DNA of 64,000 bases from Petrachloros mirabilis ULC683 (GCF_009939295.1 NZ_WVIC01000019.1:1-64000), one strand, 5' to 3'; numbered from the stretch's first letter, positions 1 through 9,094 are shown. Made by a program: numbers and translations. Notes: generated by a model not told the origin, from the letters alone.

Positions 1-62
1 TTTAAAAAACCTGAAACTTATCGCCCTGACGGCAGGGGGGGAGGTGAACCTTTACACTCAGT

Positions 63-220
63 AAGCAAGTTGGAGAACTAGGTGGTGCCTGGGGTCGCTT
101 TGTGGAAGACTTGGTAGCACCAGCTTGTGAACGACTGTTTGTGGCGCGTGGCATTCCGGTCGATCAGGTCAGTCAGCGAGTCAAGCGACGCCGACAAGGC
201 GGCACCCTGGAAATTGATGT
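63..220 (+). pseudogene. Fragment of a DUF3782-type PD-(D/E)XK nuclease
   Basis: Reading from base 63 in frame gives about 50 residues beginning KQVGELGGAWGRF and ending near LEIDV. This matches the central GxLGxRWGxF...ELDL segment of the intact protein encoded at 505-1179, so it is a remnant of a paralogue. After about base 220 the frame runs into proline- and serine-rich text without family features, and there is no C-terminal EIK half. The 5' part lies before the window or is lost. It is non-functional as it stands; that it is a decayed duplicate is inference. Confidence 0.5.
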
Positions 221-241
221 GCCAGTTGCAAACCAGCGTCA

Positions 242-406
242 CTCTCACCCCCCAACCCCACTCTCGATGCCATCATCCACCTTGCCGCCTCACTCGATCG
301 CATCGCCACCCTCGCCGCCAACGCCCACTGGCTGTATCAGACCCAGTACCGAGGAGAACGCACAATTCGAGATTATGAAGCGTTGCTGCTCCGCCAAAGA
401 CAGTAG
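242..406 (+). pseudogene. Orphan C-terminal gene fragment
   Basis: A short frame (about 54 codons, stop at 404-406) encodes protein-like sequence with a helical stretch (LDAIIHLAASLDRIATL) followed by HWLYQTQYRGERTIRDYEALL. It has no start codon and lies in a different frame from the nuclease fragment just upstream, so it is probably the tail of another broken gene. I do not recognise the family. It could also be the frameshifted end of the upstream fragment. Confidence 0.25.
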
Positions 407-504
407 AGGAGACGTGGGTACTGGATGTAGAGCGTCGGAATGTGAATTCTGTACACAATGGCACCAAGAATAGAATTGATACAACCCGTCTTTGGGAGTC
501 TCCC

Positions 505-1179
505 ATGGCTAGCTCCGAGTTAAAGCAAATCCTTCAGGACATCCTTCCCGAACTGATTTCAAGCGATCCAGCCATCAGGGACTTTGTGCTGAGAACAGTA
601 TCTAATTACTATGCCAGCAAAGCCGAAACCGAAAGCCGGTTTGACCGAGTTTTGGCAGAACTGCAGCGCGACAGAGAAGAAAACACCCGTCAGTGGGCTG
701 AAAACACCCGCCAGTGGCACGAGCAACACCAGCATAATCAAGAGATTCTAGCAGAGTTGAAGCGCAATGATCGGCGGTACGACAGCACGATTGGAGCATT
801 GGGCTCTCGCTGGGGCCTCTATTCTGAGGCCAGTTTCCGCAATGCCCTCAAGGGCATTCTCGAGGAGTCTTTTGAAGTGCAAGTGCTGAATATTACCGAT
901 TTCGACGACGCTGGGGAAGTTTTTGGCCGGCCCGATCAGGTAGAGCTAGACCTCATTATTAAAAATGGAGTCGTGATCGTTTGTGAGATCAAGTCGTCCC
1001 TGAGTAAAGCAGATATGTATACCTTTGACCGCAAAGTAGCCTTTTATCAACAGCGCCACCAACGACCCGTTAGCCGTAAACTGGTGATTTCGCCAATGGT
1101 AGACGATCGCGCCTTGCCCGTGGCAGAGACCTTGGGCATCGAAGTGTATAGTTACGCCGATGCGGTGGAAAATCTTTAG
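505..1179 (+). CDS. DUF3782-type PD-(D/E)XK nuclease-like protein with coiled coil
   Basis: The 224-residue product begins MASSELKQ. Residues about 37-93 are charged and heptad-like (repeated NTRQW units), typical of a coiled coil. A GALGSRWG motif sits near residue 97. A restriction-endonuclease-like core follows, with ELDLII (Asp about 149) and CEIKSSL (Glu 161, Lys 163), the spaced D...ExK acidic/lysine set of PD-(D/E)XK enzymes. In-frame codons upstream (from 442) are not protein-like, so ATG 505 is preferred. Such proteins are common in cyanobacterial accessory DNA and their substrate is unknown. A broken relative lies just upstream. The family call is fairly firm; nuclease activity is inferred. 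Confidence 0.75.
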   Translation: MASSELKQILQDILPELISSDPAIRDFVLRTVSNYYASKAETESRFDRVLAELQRDREENTRQWAENTRQWHEQHQHNQEILAELKRNDRRYDSTIGALGSRWGLYSEASFRNALKGILEESFEVQVLNITDFDDAGEVFGRPDQVELDLIIKNGVVIVCEIKSSLSKADMYTFDRKVAFYQQRHQRPVSRKLVISPMVDDRALPVAETLGIEVYSYADAVENL

Positions 1180-1337
1180 CGCGCGGGAGAAGCAAAGCCG
1201 CCGTGCCCCCACCCCCGATCTCCGTCCCCAGCAACCATTCCCCCGAAACAACCCGCTATCTTCACCGCCACAGCCTCTGCTCTGGCTTCACTGGCAAGAC
1301 CGGTGCTAGCCTCGAGCAGTCATCAGCCAAACTCCGC

Positions 1338-1946
1338 TCATTTTCCGGCTCGTAGCATCGCTTCTGCCGTCAGATTTAAGCTGGGCAAGGCTGGGGACAT
1401 AATTCGCTGCTTCCCTTGAAAACGCTGTTCCTGATAGGCGCCATTCTGGAGCATCAATACCAAAACGATTTGCCGCTGCGGATCAACCAACCAATATTCA
1501 GGAATTCCCCGCTCCGCATACTCACGACGCTTTTCCACATAATCTCGATCATAGTTGGCGGTGCCGGGCTGCCCCGGTGAAACGATCTCAACCACCAGCA
1601 TTGGGTGAGGATCTTCCAGTTTGAGGATTGCCTCTGACCGGCTCTCAATGGCGCTAAAGGAAGCATCGGAATGCACAATTAAATCAGGGTCACGTGCCGT
1701 TGCCATCCCCCTGGGCACCGCAACCCACTGTTTAAAACCAATGCGATAGATCGGCAGTCCCAATTGGCATAATGTGACAAATAAAAACCCCCCAATCAGC
1801 GTGTTAATCGTACTTTCTGCCCCCATCGGCGCCAACACTCCATCCACCAATTCGGATCGAAGCTCTGTCCCATCGTCGTAACTCAGGAACTCCTCCAGGG
1901 TCATCCGTGGGTAGGTTGAATTAAGGGAATGTGAGGCGATGATCAT
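1338..1946 (-). CDS. Uma2 family endonuclease
   Basis: About 202 residues from ATG at 1946 (MIIASHSL). The N-terminal MTLEEFLSYDDGTELRSELVDG segment, the central RDPDLIV and the LVVEIVSPG strand followed by KRREYAERGIPEYWLVDP are the hallmarks of Uma2/DUF820 proteins, which have a PD-(D/E)XK fold (Asp of PDL, Glu of VEI). Uma2 genes are strongly expanded in cyanobacteria and their cellular role is not settled. An upstream in-frame extension to 2036 is not family-like. It is transcribed away from the small gene at 2059. Length is normal and the reading frame intact. Confidence 0.85.
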   Translation of the reverse strand: MIIASHSLNSTYPRMTLEEFLSYDDGTELRSELVDGVLAPMGAESTINTLIGGFLFVTLCQLGLPIYRIGFKQWVAVPRGMATARDPDLIVHSDASFSAIESRSEAILKLEDPHPMLVVEIVSPGQPGTANYDRDYVEKRREYAERGIPEYWLVDPQRQIVLVLMLQNGAYQEQRFQGKQRIMSPALPSLNLTAEAMLRAGK

Positions 1947-2058
1947 AGTGAAATTCAGGGCAATGACTACTGACCGAGGCCATGATTGCTGATTGAAGCT
2001 TGCTGACAATTTGCTATGACGCTTGGAGTCTAGCACAAACCTCTGGCCGGCAAAACCG

Positions 2059-2298
2059 ATGCCGCGTTTTTACCTAGACGAGTTCAACCCGCCAGAACCA
2101 GCGCCCCTGAGCCTGCAGCCGATCCAGTTAATTATTGCCCTGGCAGCGCAGTCGACTAGCTTAGCCAGTCGACTGGTCGAACAAACCCTGCAGCAAGTCA
2201 GCGATCAGTTCGAGCAAGCGAGCGCGGGGGCGCGGGAGTGGCTTCGCCGGCGACTAAGATATTCATCGTTGAAAAAGGGGCAGTGGGCTTCGCCGTGA
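2059..2298 (+). CDS. Small hypothetical protein
   Basis: A 79-codon frame from ATG 2059 (MPRFYLDEFNPPEPAPL) with an alpha-helical, Gln/Ala-rich middle (LVEQTLQQVSDQFEQA). I recognise no family. It lies in an accessory patch full of gene fragments and its last 20 residues look like random low-complexity sequence, so it may be a remnant of a larger gene. It diverges from the Uma2 gene at 1338-1946. Expression is not supported by an obvious ribosome-binding site. Confidence 0.3.
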   Translation: MPRFYLDEFNPPEPAPLSLQPIQLIIALAAQSTSLASRLVEQTLQQVSDQFEQASAGAREWLRRRLRYSSLKKGQWASP

Positions 2299-2408
2299 GC
2301 GGAGCCAAACGGTGAAGGGGTAACGCGCTAAAATTCGATTAGCTAGGAAAGGCCTACGGCGTCAACCTTCTTTCCCATTCACCCTCCTTCCTAAATCTGG
2401 TGACGAGC

Positions 2409-2840
2409 ATGGAAGAATTGTTGGAACTGAAGGATTTATTGTTGCGGGGCGATATCCCTGCCGCATTGGTCATGGTGGAAGAGCTTGAGGAAATGAGCCG
2501 AGATGACAAGATCAGTAACATTCGCAGTTACGCTAAGGTTCTGCTTCTTCATTTAATTAAGCAACAGGCTGAAAATCTTACGACGCGCTCGTGGGATATA
2601 TCCATTCGTAACTCGGCTCTGGAAATTCAAAGCAAAAATAACCGTCGCAAAGCCAGCGGCTATTATCTCAATCCGGAAGAGTTACGCATAGCGCTTGAAG
2701 AAGCCTATGAACCGGCGCTGAATGCAGCCTCTCTAGAAGTTGCTCAAGGGCTCTATGATCCAGAAATGTTAGAAAATCAGCTCGATCGCGATGCGATTCT
2801 TGATCGGGCGCTGGCTTACATCTGGCCTCAAGCTCAGTAA
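2409..2840 (+). CDS. DUF29 family protein
   Basis: 143 residues from ATG 2409 (MEELLELKDLLLRGD); a GTG three codons earlier is the alternative. The pattern of an N-terminal helix, KVLLLHLIKQQAE and TRSWDISIRNSALEI, then a C-terminal DRDAILDRAL matches the DUF29 family, helical proteins of unknown function that are abundant in cyanobacteria and often sit beside Uma2-type genes. Its stop codon overlaps the start region of the interrupted Uma2 gene at 2840, so the two may once have been co-transcribed. The family call is from pattern recognition only. Confidence 0.65.
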   Translation: MEELLELKDLLLRGDIPAALVMVEELEEMSRDDKISNIRSYAKVLLLHLIKQQAENLTTRSWDISIRNSALEIQSKNNRRKASGYYLNPEELRIALEEAYEPALNAASLEVAQGLYDPEMLENQLDRDAILDRALAYIWPQAQ

Positions 2841-3587
2841 TGCAAATGGCAATCTACAGCACTAACCCCAATCCCCCATTCTGCGGTATGACCAGCTTTG
2901 TGCTTGATCTAAGCCCGATTGTCACGCTTACTCGTGCAGAATTCCAAAAGCTCTGTGCTGCGAATCCGGATATGAAACTAGAGCGCAGCGCTAGCGGAGA
3001 ACTGATTGTGATGTCTCCCACTGGTGGTGAAACCGGAAATCGCAATTCCGAATTAACGGCTGAAGTCGTTGTTTGGAATAAACAGAGCCAATTGGGCAAG
3101 ACGTTTGACTCGTCCACAGGGTTTGCTTTGCCGCAAGGAGGCGATCGCTGTCCCGATGTTGCCTGGATTCCTCTGGTTAAGTGGGAAGCCCTGACCCCAG
3201 AGGAACGACGTAGCTTTCTGCCCCTCTGCCCTGATTTTGTGATTGAGTTGCTTTCCTCATCTGATATAGCGGTTTACAGATCAATGGAGTACATGGGGTG
3301 CAGGGGTCAGTGCCCCCTGCGTGGGGGTTTCACCCCCACACCCCGTACCTCACTCAGGTGAGAACCGCTATACCTGGAGCCAAGGTCAGAAAAAGATGGA
3401 AGAATATCGGAAAAATGGTTGTCAGTTGGGCTGGTTGCTTGATCCCAAGAATAAGCGTGCAGGTGTCTATCGACCAGGACAACGATCTCTTGAAAACAAG
3501 ACTACGGTAAAATGTCGCTCTGGAGTTCAGAGCAAGCTGGACAAAAGCGACAGCGTGAACGACTCGCAGCCAAACTCAAAACCCTAG
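2840..3587 (+). pseudogene. Uma2 family endonuclease interrupted by a MITE-like element
   Basis: The 5' part (2840-3266; likely start ATG 2840 or 2888) encodes a normal Uma2 N-terminal two thirds: a TRAEFQKLCAANPD helix, ELIVMSPTGGETGNRN, RCPDVAWI and FVIELLSSSD. The frame is then broken by a 106-bp insertion at 3267-3372. The rest of the domain resumes at 3373 in another frame (WSQGQKKMEEYRKNG, GWLLDPKNKRAGVYRPGQ). Joining 3266 to 3373 restores codons SSD-T-WSQ exactly. The 3' end is also decayed: a third frame at 3530-3595 carries a typical Uma2 tail (QKRQRERLAAKLKTLG), where one base too many hides the usual LGIDPN ending. As it stands only a truncated product is possible. Confidence 0.85.
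3265..3372 (+). mobile_element. MITE-like repeat, family A, copy 1 (108 bp)
   Basis: Bounded by perfect 10-bp terminal inverted repeats, TATAGCGGTT at 3265 and AACCGCTATA ending at 3372. The interior is GC-rich and holds nested hairpins (GGGGTCAGTGCCCC and GGGGGTTTCACCCCC). Removing 106 bp and leaving one TA restores the host Uma2 frame, so the TA at each end is the duplicated target, as in IS630/Tc1-mariner-type transposition. It has no coding capacity, so it is non-autonomous. Other copies are at 8550-8657 (inverted) and 12847-12900 (truncated). Confidence 0.85.
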
Positions 3588-3617
3588 GGTATTGATCCGA
3601 ACCTAATTTAAGCCCCA

Positions 3618-4593
3618 ATGACTTCTCTACCATTCTTGGGCATACTCCTGCTTACCACAGGCGTAAGCACCCTTAGTGTCTACAGCGTTAAACGCCAACT
3701 GGCACCCCAACTCCTCGATATCCCCAACGATCGCAGCTCTCATACCCAACCTACCCCTCGTGGCGGTGGACTGGGCTTTATTCTCTCCTTTGCCCTTTTC
3801 AGTGGTTTTCTATCGTTCACGCCGATCATCCCCAATGCCCTTGCCCCCCTTCAAACTTGGGTTGTCTTGCTTCCCTTAGCTGTTATTGGCTTTCTCGACG
3901 ATCGTGGTAGCATTTCTGCCAAAATTCGCTATCTGGTGCAACTCCTTTGTGCTGGCCTTGCTCTCTATTGCTTTGGTGCCTTTCCCCAACCCTGGTTGAC
4001 CCACTGGGGAGCTATCGGCAGTGGCATTGCCTTGCTCCTCACCTTGATTGGCTTCACCGCTCTGATTAACTTCACCAATTTCATGGATGGCCTCGATGGC
4101 CTTGTTGGTGGCGTCAGCGTTGTCCAGTTTGCCTTTCTTGCTCTCTACCTACAACAGCCAGTCTGGTGGCTGCTCGTCGCCGCTCTTTTGGGGTTTCTGA
4201 TTTGGAACTGGTCGCCTGCCAAAATTTTTATGGGAGATGTTGGCAGTACCGCTCTGGGTGGGGCGCTGGCTATTGCTCTCCTTAACGCTTCGAGCCCTTC
4301 CCAGGCTTGGAGTGCTCTGGCCATTACCCTGCCCCTCACCGCTGATGCTATCTACACCTTAATTCGTCGCTTGATTCGCCGTGAGAACATCTTTGCTGCC
4401 CATCGGTTCCATCTATACCAGCGTCTACAGCAGCATGGCTGGAGCCACGGCACCCGTCGCCCTCACCTATATCAGCTTGACAGGGTTCATTGCGATCGCA
4501 CTATTCCTCGATTCCCAAATCGGAGCCTGGCTGAGCCTATTCACGACATTGGCATGTATTCTCCTGGCAGAGGCATATTTAAGAAAAATCTAA
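3618..4593 (+). pseudogene. WecA/MraY-type sugar-phosphate transferase (glycosyltransferase family 4), frameshifted
   Basis: This polytopic membrane protein would transfer a sugar-1-phosphate to a polyprenyl phosphate, the first step in making a cell-surface polysaccharide. Motifs in order: PRGGGLGF, FLDDRG (catalytic-loop Asp pair), NFTNFMDGLDGL, KIFMGDVGSTALGG and AAHRFHLYQRL, separated by hydrophobic helices. From 3618 the family match runs to QHGWSH near 4448; it then jumps by one base to a frame giving APVALTYISLTGF plus a last transmembrane pair and ending at 4593. One surplus G near 4449-4450 explains the break. Read without correction the product is 341 residues with a meaningless, non-membrane tail. 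Either a real mutation or a sequencing error. Confidence 0.8.
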
Positions 4594-4955
4594 GAATTCA
4601 AAGATTCCCCATCACCCCCGTCAACCTGTCCCCAAGCGACTAACTAAGCCCTCGATCATAGCCGTGCTGGTGAAAACCTATCTGCGGGCAGCTTAAGCTC
4701 TAAACAAATCCATCACCCATCTGCCCCCTGTCTAGCTCAGATAGGGGGCAAATTTGTGCTGTCAAAAATTAGGTTCGCTCAATCCATTGCCAATCCCAAG
4801 CTAAAGCAGACGCTTCAGGTCATAAGAAACTCAACAGACTCAGCTGTGAGTGAGTCTATGCCATCAAGCCTTACAAAACTTCCAAACTCAGATCCCAGAG
4901 ATCGACTAAAGTGGAGGGTAGCAAAAATCCAGTCGTGACCAGGGATCAGTCTAGT
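4594..4955. other. Intergenic region before dxs
   Basis: 362 bp with no convincing gene. It contains one strong hairpin (4722-4750, listed separately). The rest is unstructured and includes a possible dxs leader with several in-frame stops. The small frames here lack family features and biased codon use. Confidence 0.6.
4722..4750 (+). terminator. Intrinsic terminator-like hairpin
   Basis: TGCCCCCTGTCT at 4722-4733 pairs over 12 positions (one G-U) with AGATAGGGGGCA at 4739-4750, leaving a 5-nt loop. It is followed by AAATTTGTG, a weak U-tract. It lies 128 bp after the end of the glycosyltransferase gene and 205 bp before dxs, a position expected for a terminator of the upstream gene. Confidence 0.55.
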
Positions 4956-6854
4956 ATGCACCTGAGTGAAATTGTCCATCCAAACCAGTTGCACGGCCTT
5001 TCCATTCATCAACTAAAGCAGATTGCGCGTCAAATTCGCGACAAGCACCTAGAAACTGTCGCCACGAGTGGCGGACATCTAGGGCCGGGCTTAGGTGTAG
5101 TGGAGCTAACCCTGGGGCTATACCAAACCCTCGATTTGGATCACGATAAGGTAATTTGGGATGTCGGTCACCAAGCCTATCCTCACAAGTTGATTACGGG
5201 TCGCTACGATCGCTTTCATACCCTGCGTCAGAAAGATGGCATTGCTGGATACCTCAATCGCCAAGAGAGTCACTTTGACCACTTTGGTGCGGGCCATGCC
5301 TCCACCAGCATTTCTGCCGCCCTGGGCATGGCTCTAGCCCGTGACCTTAGAGGCGAAACCTACAAAGTTGCCGCCATCATTGGCGATGGTGCCCTAACCG
5401 GGGGCATGGCTCTAGAGGCGATCAACCATGCGGGCCATCGCCCCCATACCAACTTGTTGGTGGTGCTCAACGATAACGACATGTCTATCTCACCCAATGT
5501 GGGGGCATTGTCCCGATACCTCAATAAAATCCGTCTCAGTCCCCCCATGCAGTTCCTCACCGACAACATCGAGGAACAGATAAAGCATTTGCCCTTTGTG
5601 GGTGAGTCTATTTCCCCAGAGCTAGGCCGCCTCAAAGGTGGTATGAAGCGGTTAGCCGTCTCTAAGGTTGGAGCCGTGTTTGAGGAACTGGGCTTTACCT
5701 ACATGGGTCCGGTAGATGGCCATAACCTCCAAGAACTGATCGATACCTTCCAAGAAGCGCACAAACATCAAGGACCGGTGTTGGTGCATGTGTCCACCAT
5801 CAAAGGCAAGGGCTACGAAATTGCCGAGCGCGATCAAGTTGGATACCATGCCCAGAATCCCTTCAATCTGTCTACGGGCAAGGCCCTCCCTTCTCAGACG
5901 CCGAAGCCGCCCAGCTACTCTAAGGTTTTTGCGGAAACCTTGATCAAAATTGCTGAGAATAACGCACATGTAGTTGGCATCACCGCCGCCATGGCCACGG
6001 GTACGGGGCTGGACAAGCTGCAAGCAAAACTGCCGAATCAATATATTGATGTGGGCATTGCAGAGCAGCACGCAGTCACCCTGGCCGCAGGCTTAGCCTG
6101 TGAAGGAGCTCATCCGGTGGTGGCGATTTATTCCACTTTTTTGCAGCGCGCCTACGACCAAATTGTTCATGATGTCTGCATCCAAAACCTGCCGGTCTTC
6201 TTCTGTCTCGATCGAGCTGGCATTGTGGGTGCTGATGGCCCGACTCACCAGGGCATGTATGACATTGCCTACCTGCGCTGTCTCCCCAATATGGTGCTGA
6301 TGGCTCCCAAAGATGAAGCCGAACTTCAGCGCATGTTGGTAACGGGTATTCAACATGATGGGCCGATTGCCATGCGCTATCCTCGGGGTAATGGCGTCGG
6401 TGCCGCCCTGATGGAAGAAGGCTGGGAACCCCTACCCATCGGCAAGGCTGAGGTTTTGCGCCAGGGTGATCATGTGTTAATGGTAGCCTACGGAGCCATG
6501 GTTTATCCTGCCCTGCAAGCAACAGAAATGCTCAGTGAATATGGAGTGCAGGCAACAGTGGTGAATGCTCGATTTGCTAAGCCCCTGGACACTGACTTGA
6601 TTGTGCCCCTGGCTCAAGAAATTGGACAGGTGGTTACCCTGGAAGAAGGCTGCATTACGGGTGGCTTTGGATCGGCTTTGATGGAAACACTCATGGAGCA
6701 TCAAGTTGTGGTGCCAGTGACCCGCATTGGGGTTCCGGATCAATTGGTTGAACATGCAAAGCCTGATCAATCGAAAGCGGCTCTGGGGCTAACCAGCGCT
6801 CAGATTGCGGAGCGGGTGCTGGAGGTGTGCCCCAAGGTCACCTCTTTGGTCTAA
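4956..6854 (+). CDS. dxs: 1-deoxy-D-xylulose-5-phosphate synthase
   Basis: Cytoplasmic thiamine-diphosphate enzyme that condenses pyruvate and glyceraldehyde-3-phosphate, the entry step of the MEP isoprenoid pathway (carotenoids, the phytol tail of chlorophyll, quinones). The 632-residue length is normal. The N-terminal half has [13 protein letters not shown] and the thiamine-diphosphate motif [15 protein letters not shown] with LNDNDMSIS (about residue 143 on). The transketolase-type middle has [11 protein letters not shown] and [15 protein letters not shown]; the C-terminal domain has [13 protein letters not shown]. Translation from ATG 4956 ([11 protein letters not shown]) gives the usual N-terminus; 15 upstream in-frame codons are not conserved in type. 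It stands alone and intact. Confidence 0.97.
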   Translation: MHLSEIVHPNQLHGLSIHQLKQIARQIRDKHLETVATSGGHLGPGLGVVELTLGLYQTLDLDHDKVIWDVGHQAYPHKLITGRYDRFHTLRQKDGIAGYLNRQESHFDHFGAGHASTSISAALGMALARDLRGETYKVAAIIGDGALTGGMALEAINHAGHRPHTNLLVVLNDNDMSISPNVGALSRYLNKIRLSPPMQFLTDNIEEQIKHLPFVGESISPELGRLKGGMKRLAVSKVGAVFEELGFTYMGPVDGHNLQELIDTFQEAHKHQGPVLVHVSTIKGKGYEIAERDQVGYHAQNPFNLSTGKALPSQTPKPPSYSKVFAETLIKIAENNAHVVGITAAMATGTGLDKLQAKLPNQYIDVGIAEQHAVTLAAGLACEGAHPVVAIYSTFLQRAYDQIVHDVCIQNLPVFFCLDRAGIVGADGPTHQGMYDIAYLRCLPNMVLMAPKDEAELQRMLVTGIQHDGPIAMRYPRGNGVGAALMEEGWEPLPIGKAEVLRQGDHVLMVAYGAMVYPALQATEMLSEYGVQATVVNARFAKPLDTDLIVPLAQEIGQVVTLEEGCITGGFGSALMETLMEHQVVVPVTRIGVPDQLVEHAKPDQSKAALGLTSAQIAERVLEVCPKVTSLV

Positions 6855-6968
6855 GGCTCGGGTGCCCCGCTTAGCTAGGTTGAGTTCGTTGCATCCACCC
6901 AGCCCTCTGCTGAACGGGACTGTTTTGGGGGATGTGTTATTTTTTGTCCTCTTGATCTTATAGGTTCT

Positions 6969-8036
6969 ATGACTTCCCCGACTGCAACCCCAATTTATCC
7001 CGTGGTTTGGAGTGTGGATCATGTGCAGTTGATTGATCAAACTCGCCTTCCTCTTGAGTTTTCGGTGGTAGAAATTCGCCGCAGTGATGATATGGCTCTG
7101 GCGATCAAAACCATGATTGTCCGGGGCGCACCGGCCATTGGGGTGGCAGCAGCCTATGGGATGTATTTGGGGGCGCAGGAAATTCAGACCGATGACCGGG
7201 ATACTTTCTGGGAGGCTCTTGAGCAGGTTGCTGAGCGGTTGCAGGCGACCCGTCCCACAGCAGTGAACTTGTTTTGGGCGATCTCACGGATGCTGAAGGT
7301 GGCACAGCAATCTGCAGGTACTGTTCCCGAGATCCGCGCTCAGTTGTTAGACACGGCTCAAAGGATTGCCGAGGAAGATTTGCAAACCTGCGAGGCGATT
7401 GGCCAGCATGGTCTCTCAGTGTTGCCGGAAGCCCCTGAAAAACTGCGGTTGCTGACTCACTGCAATGCGGGGGCGCTAGCCACGGCGGGGTACGGCACAG
7501 CGCTAGGGGTGGTGCGCTCAGCCTGGTCAGCAGGGCGCTTGGCACGGGTCTACGTAGATGAAACTCGTCCACGACTGCAAGGAGCCAAGCTGACTAGCTG
7601 GGAATGTGTTCATGAGGGCATTCCTGTGACGCTGATTACTGATAACATGGCGGCGCACTGTATGCAGCGGGGTCTGATTGATGTGGTGGTGGTCGGAGCA
7701 GATCGGATTGCAGCCAATGGAGATGCGGCCAATAAGATTGGCACCTACAGTGTGGCGCTCTGTGCCCAGGCTCACGGCATTCCTTTTTATGTGGCGGCAC
7801 CGCTATCGACGATTGATTTTTCCCTGGCTGATGGCAGTGGCATTCCCATTGAAGAACGTGATCCTGAAGAAATTTATCAGGTCGGGGAAACCCGCCTGTG
7901 TCCCCCTGGGGTGGAGTTCTACAACCCAGCCTTTGATGTCACGCCTGCGGCATTGATCGCTGGGATTGTTACCGAACATGGGGTGTTTGCGCCCCAGGAT
8001 CTAGACGCAAAGCTGCGATCGCATCAGATTGCCTAG
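6969..8036 (+). CDS. mtnA: S-methyl-5-thioribose-1-phosphate isomerase
   Basis: Cytoplasmic isomerase of the methionine salvage pathway, converting methylthioribose-1-phosphate to methylthioribulose-1-phosphate. The 355-residue protein has [13 protein letters not shown] near the N-terminus, [18 protein letters not shown] carrying the catalytic Cys, [14 protein letters not shown], and [18 protein letters not shown] with the catalytic Asp. This is the complete motif set that separates MtnA from related eIF2B subunits. No other salvage gene is adjacent. It starts 114 bp after dxs on the same strand and may have its own promoter. Confidence 0.95.
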   Translation: MTSPTATPIYPVVWSVDHVQLIDQTRLPLEFSVVEIRRSDDMALAIKTMIVRGAPAIGVAAAYGMYLGAQEIQTDDRDTFWEALEQVAERLQATRPTAVNLFWAISRMLKVAQQSAGTVPEIRAQLLDTAQRIAEEDLQTCEAIGQHGLSVLPEAPEKLRLLTHCNAGALATAGYGTALGVVRSAWSAGRLARVYVDETRPRLQGAKLTSWECVHEGIPVTLITDNMAAHCMQRGLIDVVVVGADRIAANGDAANKIGTYSVALCAQAHGIPFYVAAPLSTIDFSLADGSGIPIEERDPEEIYQVGETRLCPPGVEFYNPAFDVTPAALIAGIVTEHGVFAPQDLDAKLRSHQIA

Positions 8037-8097
8037 GGTTTTGCCAGTCTTCAATTTATGAGTCTGGGACAGACCCCTAGGGCATTACCGCCAGCTT

Positions 8098-8493
8098 CTA
8101 GAGATGCACCACATCCCACAGCAGCAAGATGGCGACTAAGAGTAAGCTCGCCCCTGTGGCGGTCTGAAGTGCCTGGGGTGAGAGGCGACGTGACAGCCAA
8201 CGCCCCACTAAAACCCCAAGCAAACTGGTGGTGATCAAAGCCGTAGCAGCTCCAGCAAACACGACCCAAGGGGACTGAGATTCGGCTGACATGAGCAAAG
8301 TGGCAAGCTGGGTCTTGTCTCCCAACTCAGCCACAAAGACGCTCAGAAATGCGGCCATAAACTCTGGCAGCCAGCCCTGACGCACTGGCGGAAGTGTTGC
8401 CTCTTGAGGGGATGAGCAGATTTCTTGGGGTGCAGGAGCTTGAGAGGGCTGTTGAGGTTCAGGACTAGACTCAAGCACAGGCAAATGGGGCAT
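8098..8493 (-). CDS. Single-repeat UPF0016/GDT1-TMEM165 family cation transporter
   Basis: 131 residues. The first 43 or so are a Pro/Gln/Glu-rich soluble stretch. Then a hydrophobic helix carries the family signature AELGDKTQLATLL (E-x-G-D-K-T), followed by two more hydrophobic segments ending LLLWDVVHL. Most relatives, including the cyanobacterial manganese exporter Mnx, carry two such repeats of about 90 residues in one chain, or two neighbouring single-repeat genes. Here only one repeat is present and no second gene is adjacent. The protein would have to dimerise or pair with a partner encoded elsewhere. Substrate (Mn2+ or Ca2+) is inferred from the family. Confidence 0.85.
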   Translation of the reverse strand: MPHLPVLESSPEPQQPSQAPAPQEICSSPQEATLPPVRQGWLPEFMAAFLSVFVAELGDKTQLATLLMSAESQSPWVVFAGAATALITTSLLGVLVGRWLSRRLSPQALQTATGASLLLVAILLLWDVVHL

Positions 8494-8549
8494 GGGGCGT
8501 TCTAGCAGGGAAGAGGTCTAGCATTTGACCTTTCATTATTCTTTCACAT

Positions 8550-8657
8550 TATAGTGGTTCTCACCTGAGTGAGGTACGGGGTATGAGGGTGGAACCCCCA
8601 CGCAGGGGGCACTGCCCCCTGCACCCCATGTACTCCATTGATCTGTAAACCGCTGTA
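8550..8657 (-). mobile_element. MITE-like repeat, family A, copy 2 (108 bp)
   Basis: Reverse-complement copy of the element at 3265-3372, with exactly the same length. Ends are TATAGTGGTT (8550) and AACCGCTGTA (ending 8657), and the internal hairpins are conserved. It lies between the 3' end of the cysteine-cluster gene and the 5' end of the UPF0016 gene, so it may add a hairpin to either transcript without breaking a gene. Confidence 0.85.
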
Positions 8658-8680
8658 TCGCCCTTCGTGACAGGGAGGGG

Positions 8681-9046
8681 CTAACACTGGGACAGATCCA
8701 AGCCAATGTGGCGCTCAAACTGGAGGCTTTCTAGACTACGCTCTCCGTACACGCCCTCAATTTGCTGGCGGCAACAGTCAATGGCGAAGTCATTCAATTC
8801 TTCGGGTTCGATGCCGTAAAGCTGCTCAAAGGTTTCTGGGGTGACGCGGCAGAACCTAGGACGCTTGGCATAGATTTGGCATTCGCGGCTGAGGGCATCG
8901 TAGTGAATGCACCAACCATCGGCCCCCACCAGGCTCATATACAGCGCGAAGTCTTCGGGCGAGAGGTAATCTTCTAACTCGGGACGTTCTTGGGGATCGA
9001 GGTGGCAGCAAGCACCACATTGTTTGACACAAGACCAAGTTGCCAT
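8681..9046 (-). CDS. YkgJ family cysteine cluster protein
   Basis: 121 residues from ATG 9046 (MATWSCVKQCGACC). The cysteines C-x3-C-x2-CC near the N-terminus, a middle WCIHYD, and CQIYAKRPRFCR further on form the zinc- or iron-binding CxxxxCxxCC-type cluster of the YkgJ/UPF0153 family; a late DCCRQQ pair is also present. Function is unknown for most members. An in-frame extension reaches 9226, but that stretch belongs to the 145-bp direct repeat and is not part of the family, so the internal ATG is preferred. The 3' end is 23 bp from a MITE copy. Confidence 0.85.
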   Translation of the reverse strand: MATWSCVKQCGACCHLDPQERPELEDYLSPEDFALYMSLVGADGWCIHYDALSRECQIYAKRPRFCRVTPETFEQLYGIEPEELNDFAIDCCRQQIEGVYGERSLESLQFERHIGLDLSQC

Positions 9047-9094
9047 ATTGTTTAACCTGCCGTTTGCCCCTACCGGGCGAGTTTCGTTGAACCT

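Noticed and set aside
102-473. A 123-residue gene
   Set aside because: Only the first 40 codons have family-like sequence; the rest is Pro/Ser-rich out-of-frame text, so it is a pseudogene fragment.
8494-8680. Second half of a UPF0016 pair
   Set aside because: The gap contains only a MITE copy and flank; no E-x-G-D-K-T motif in any frame.
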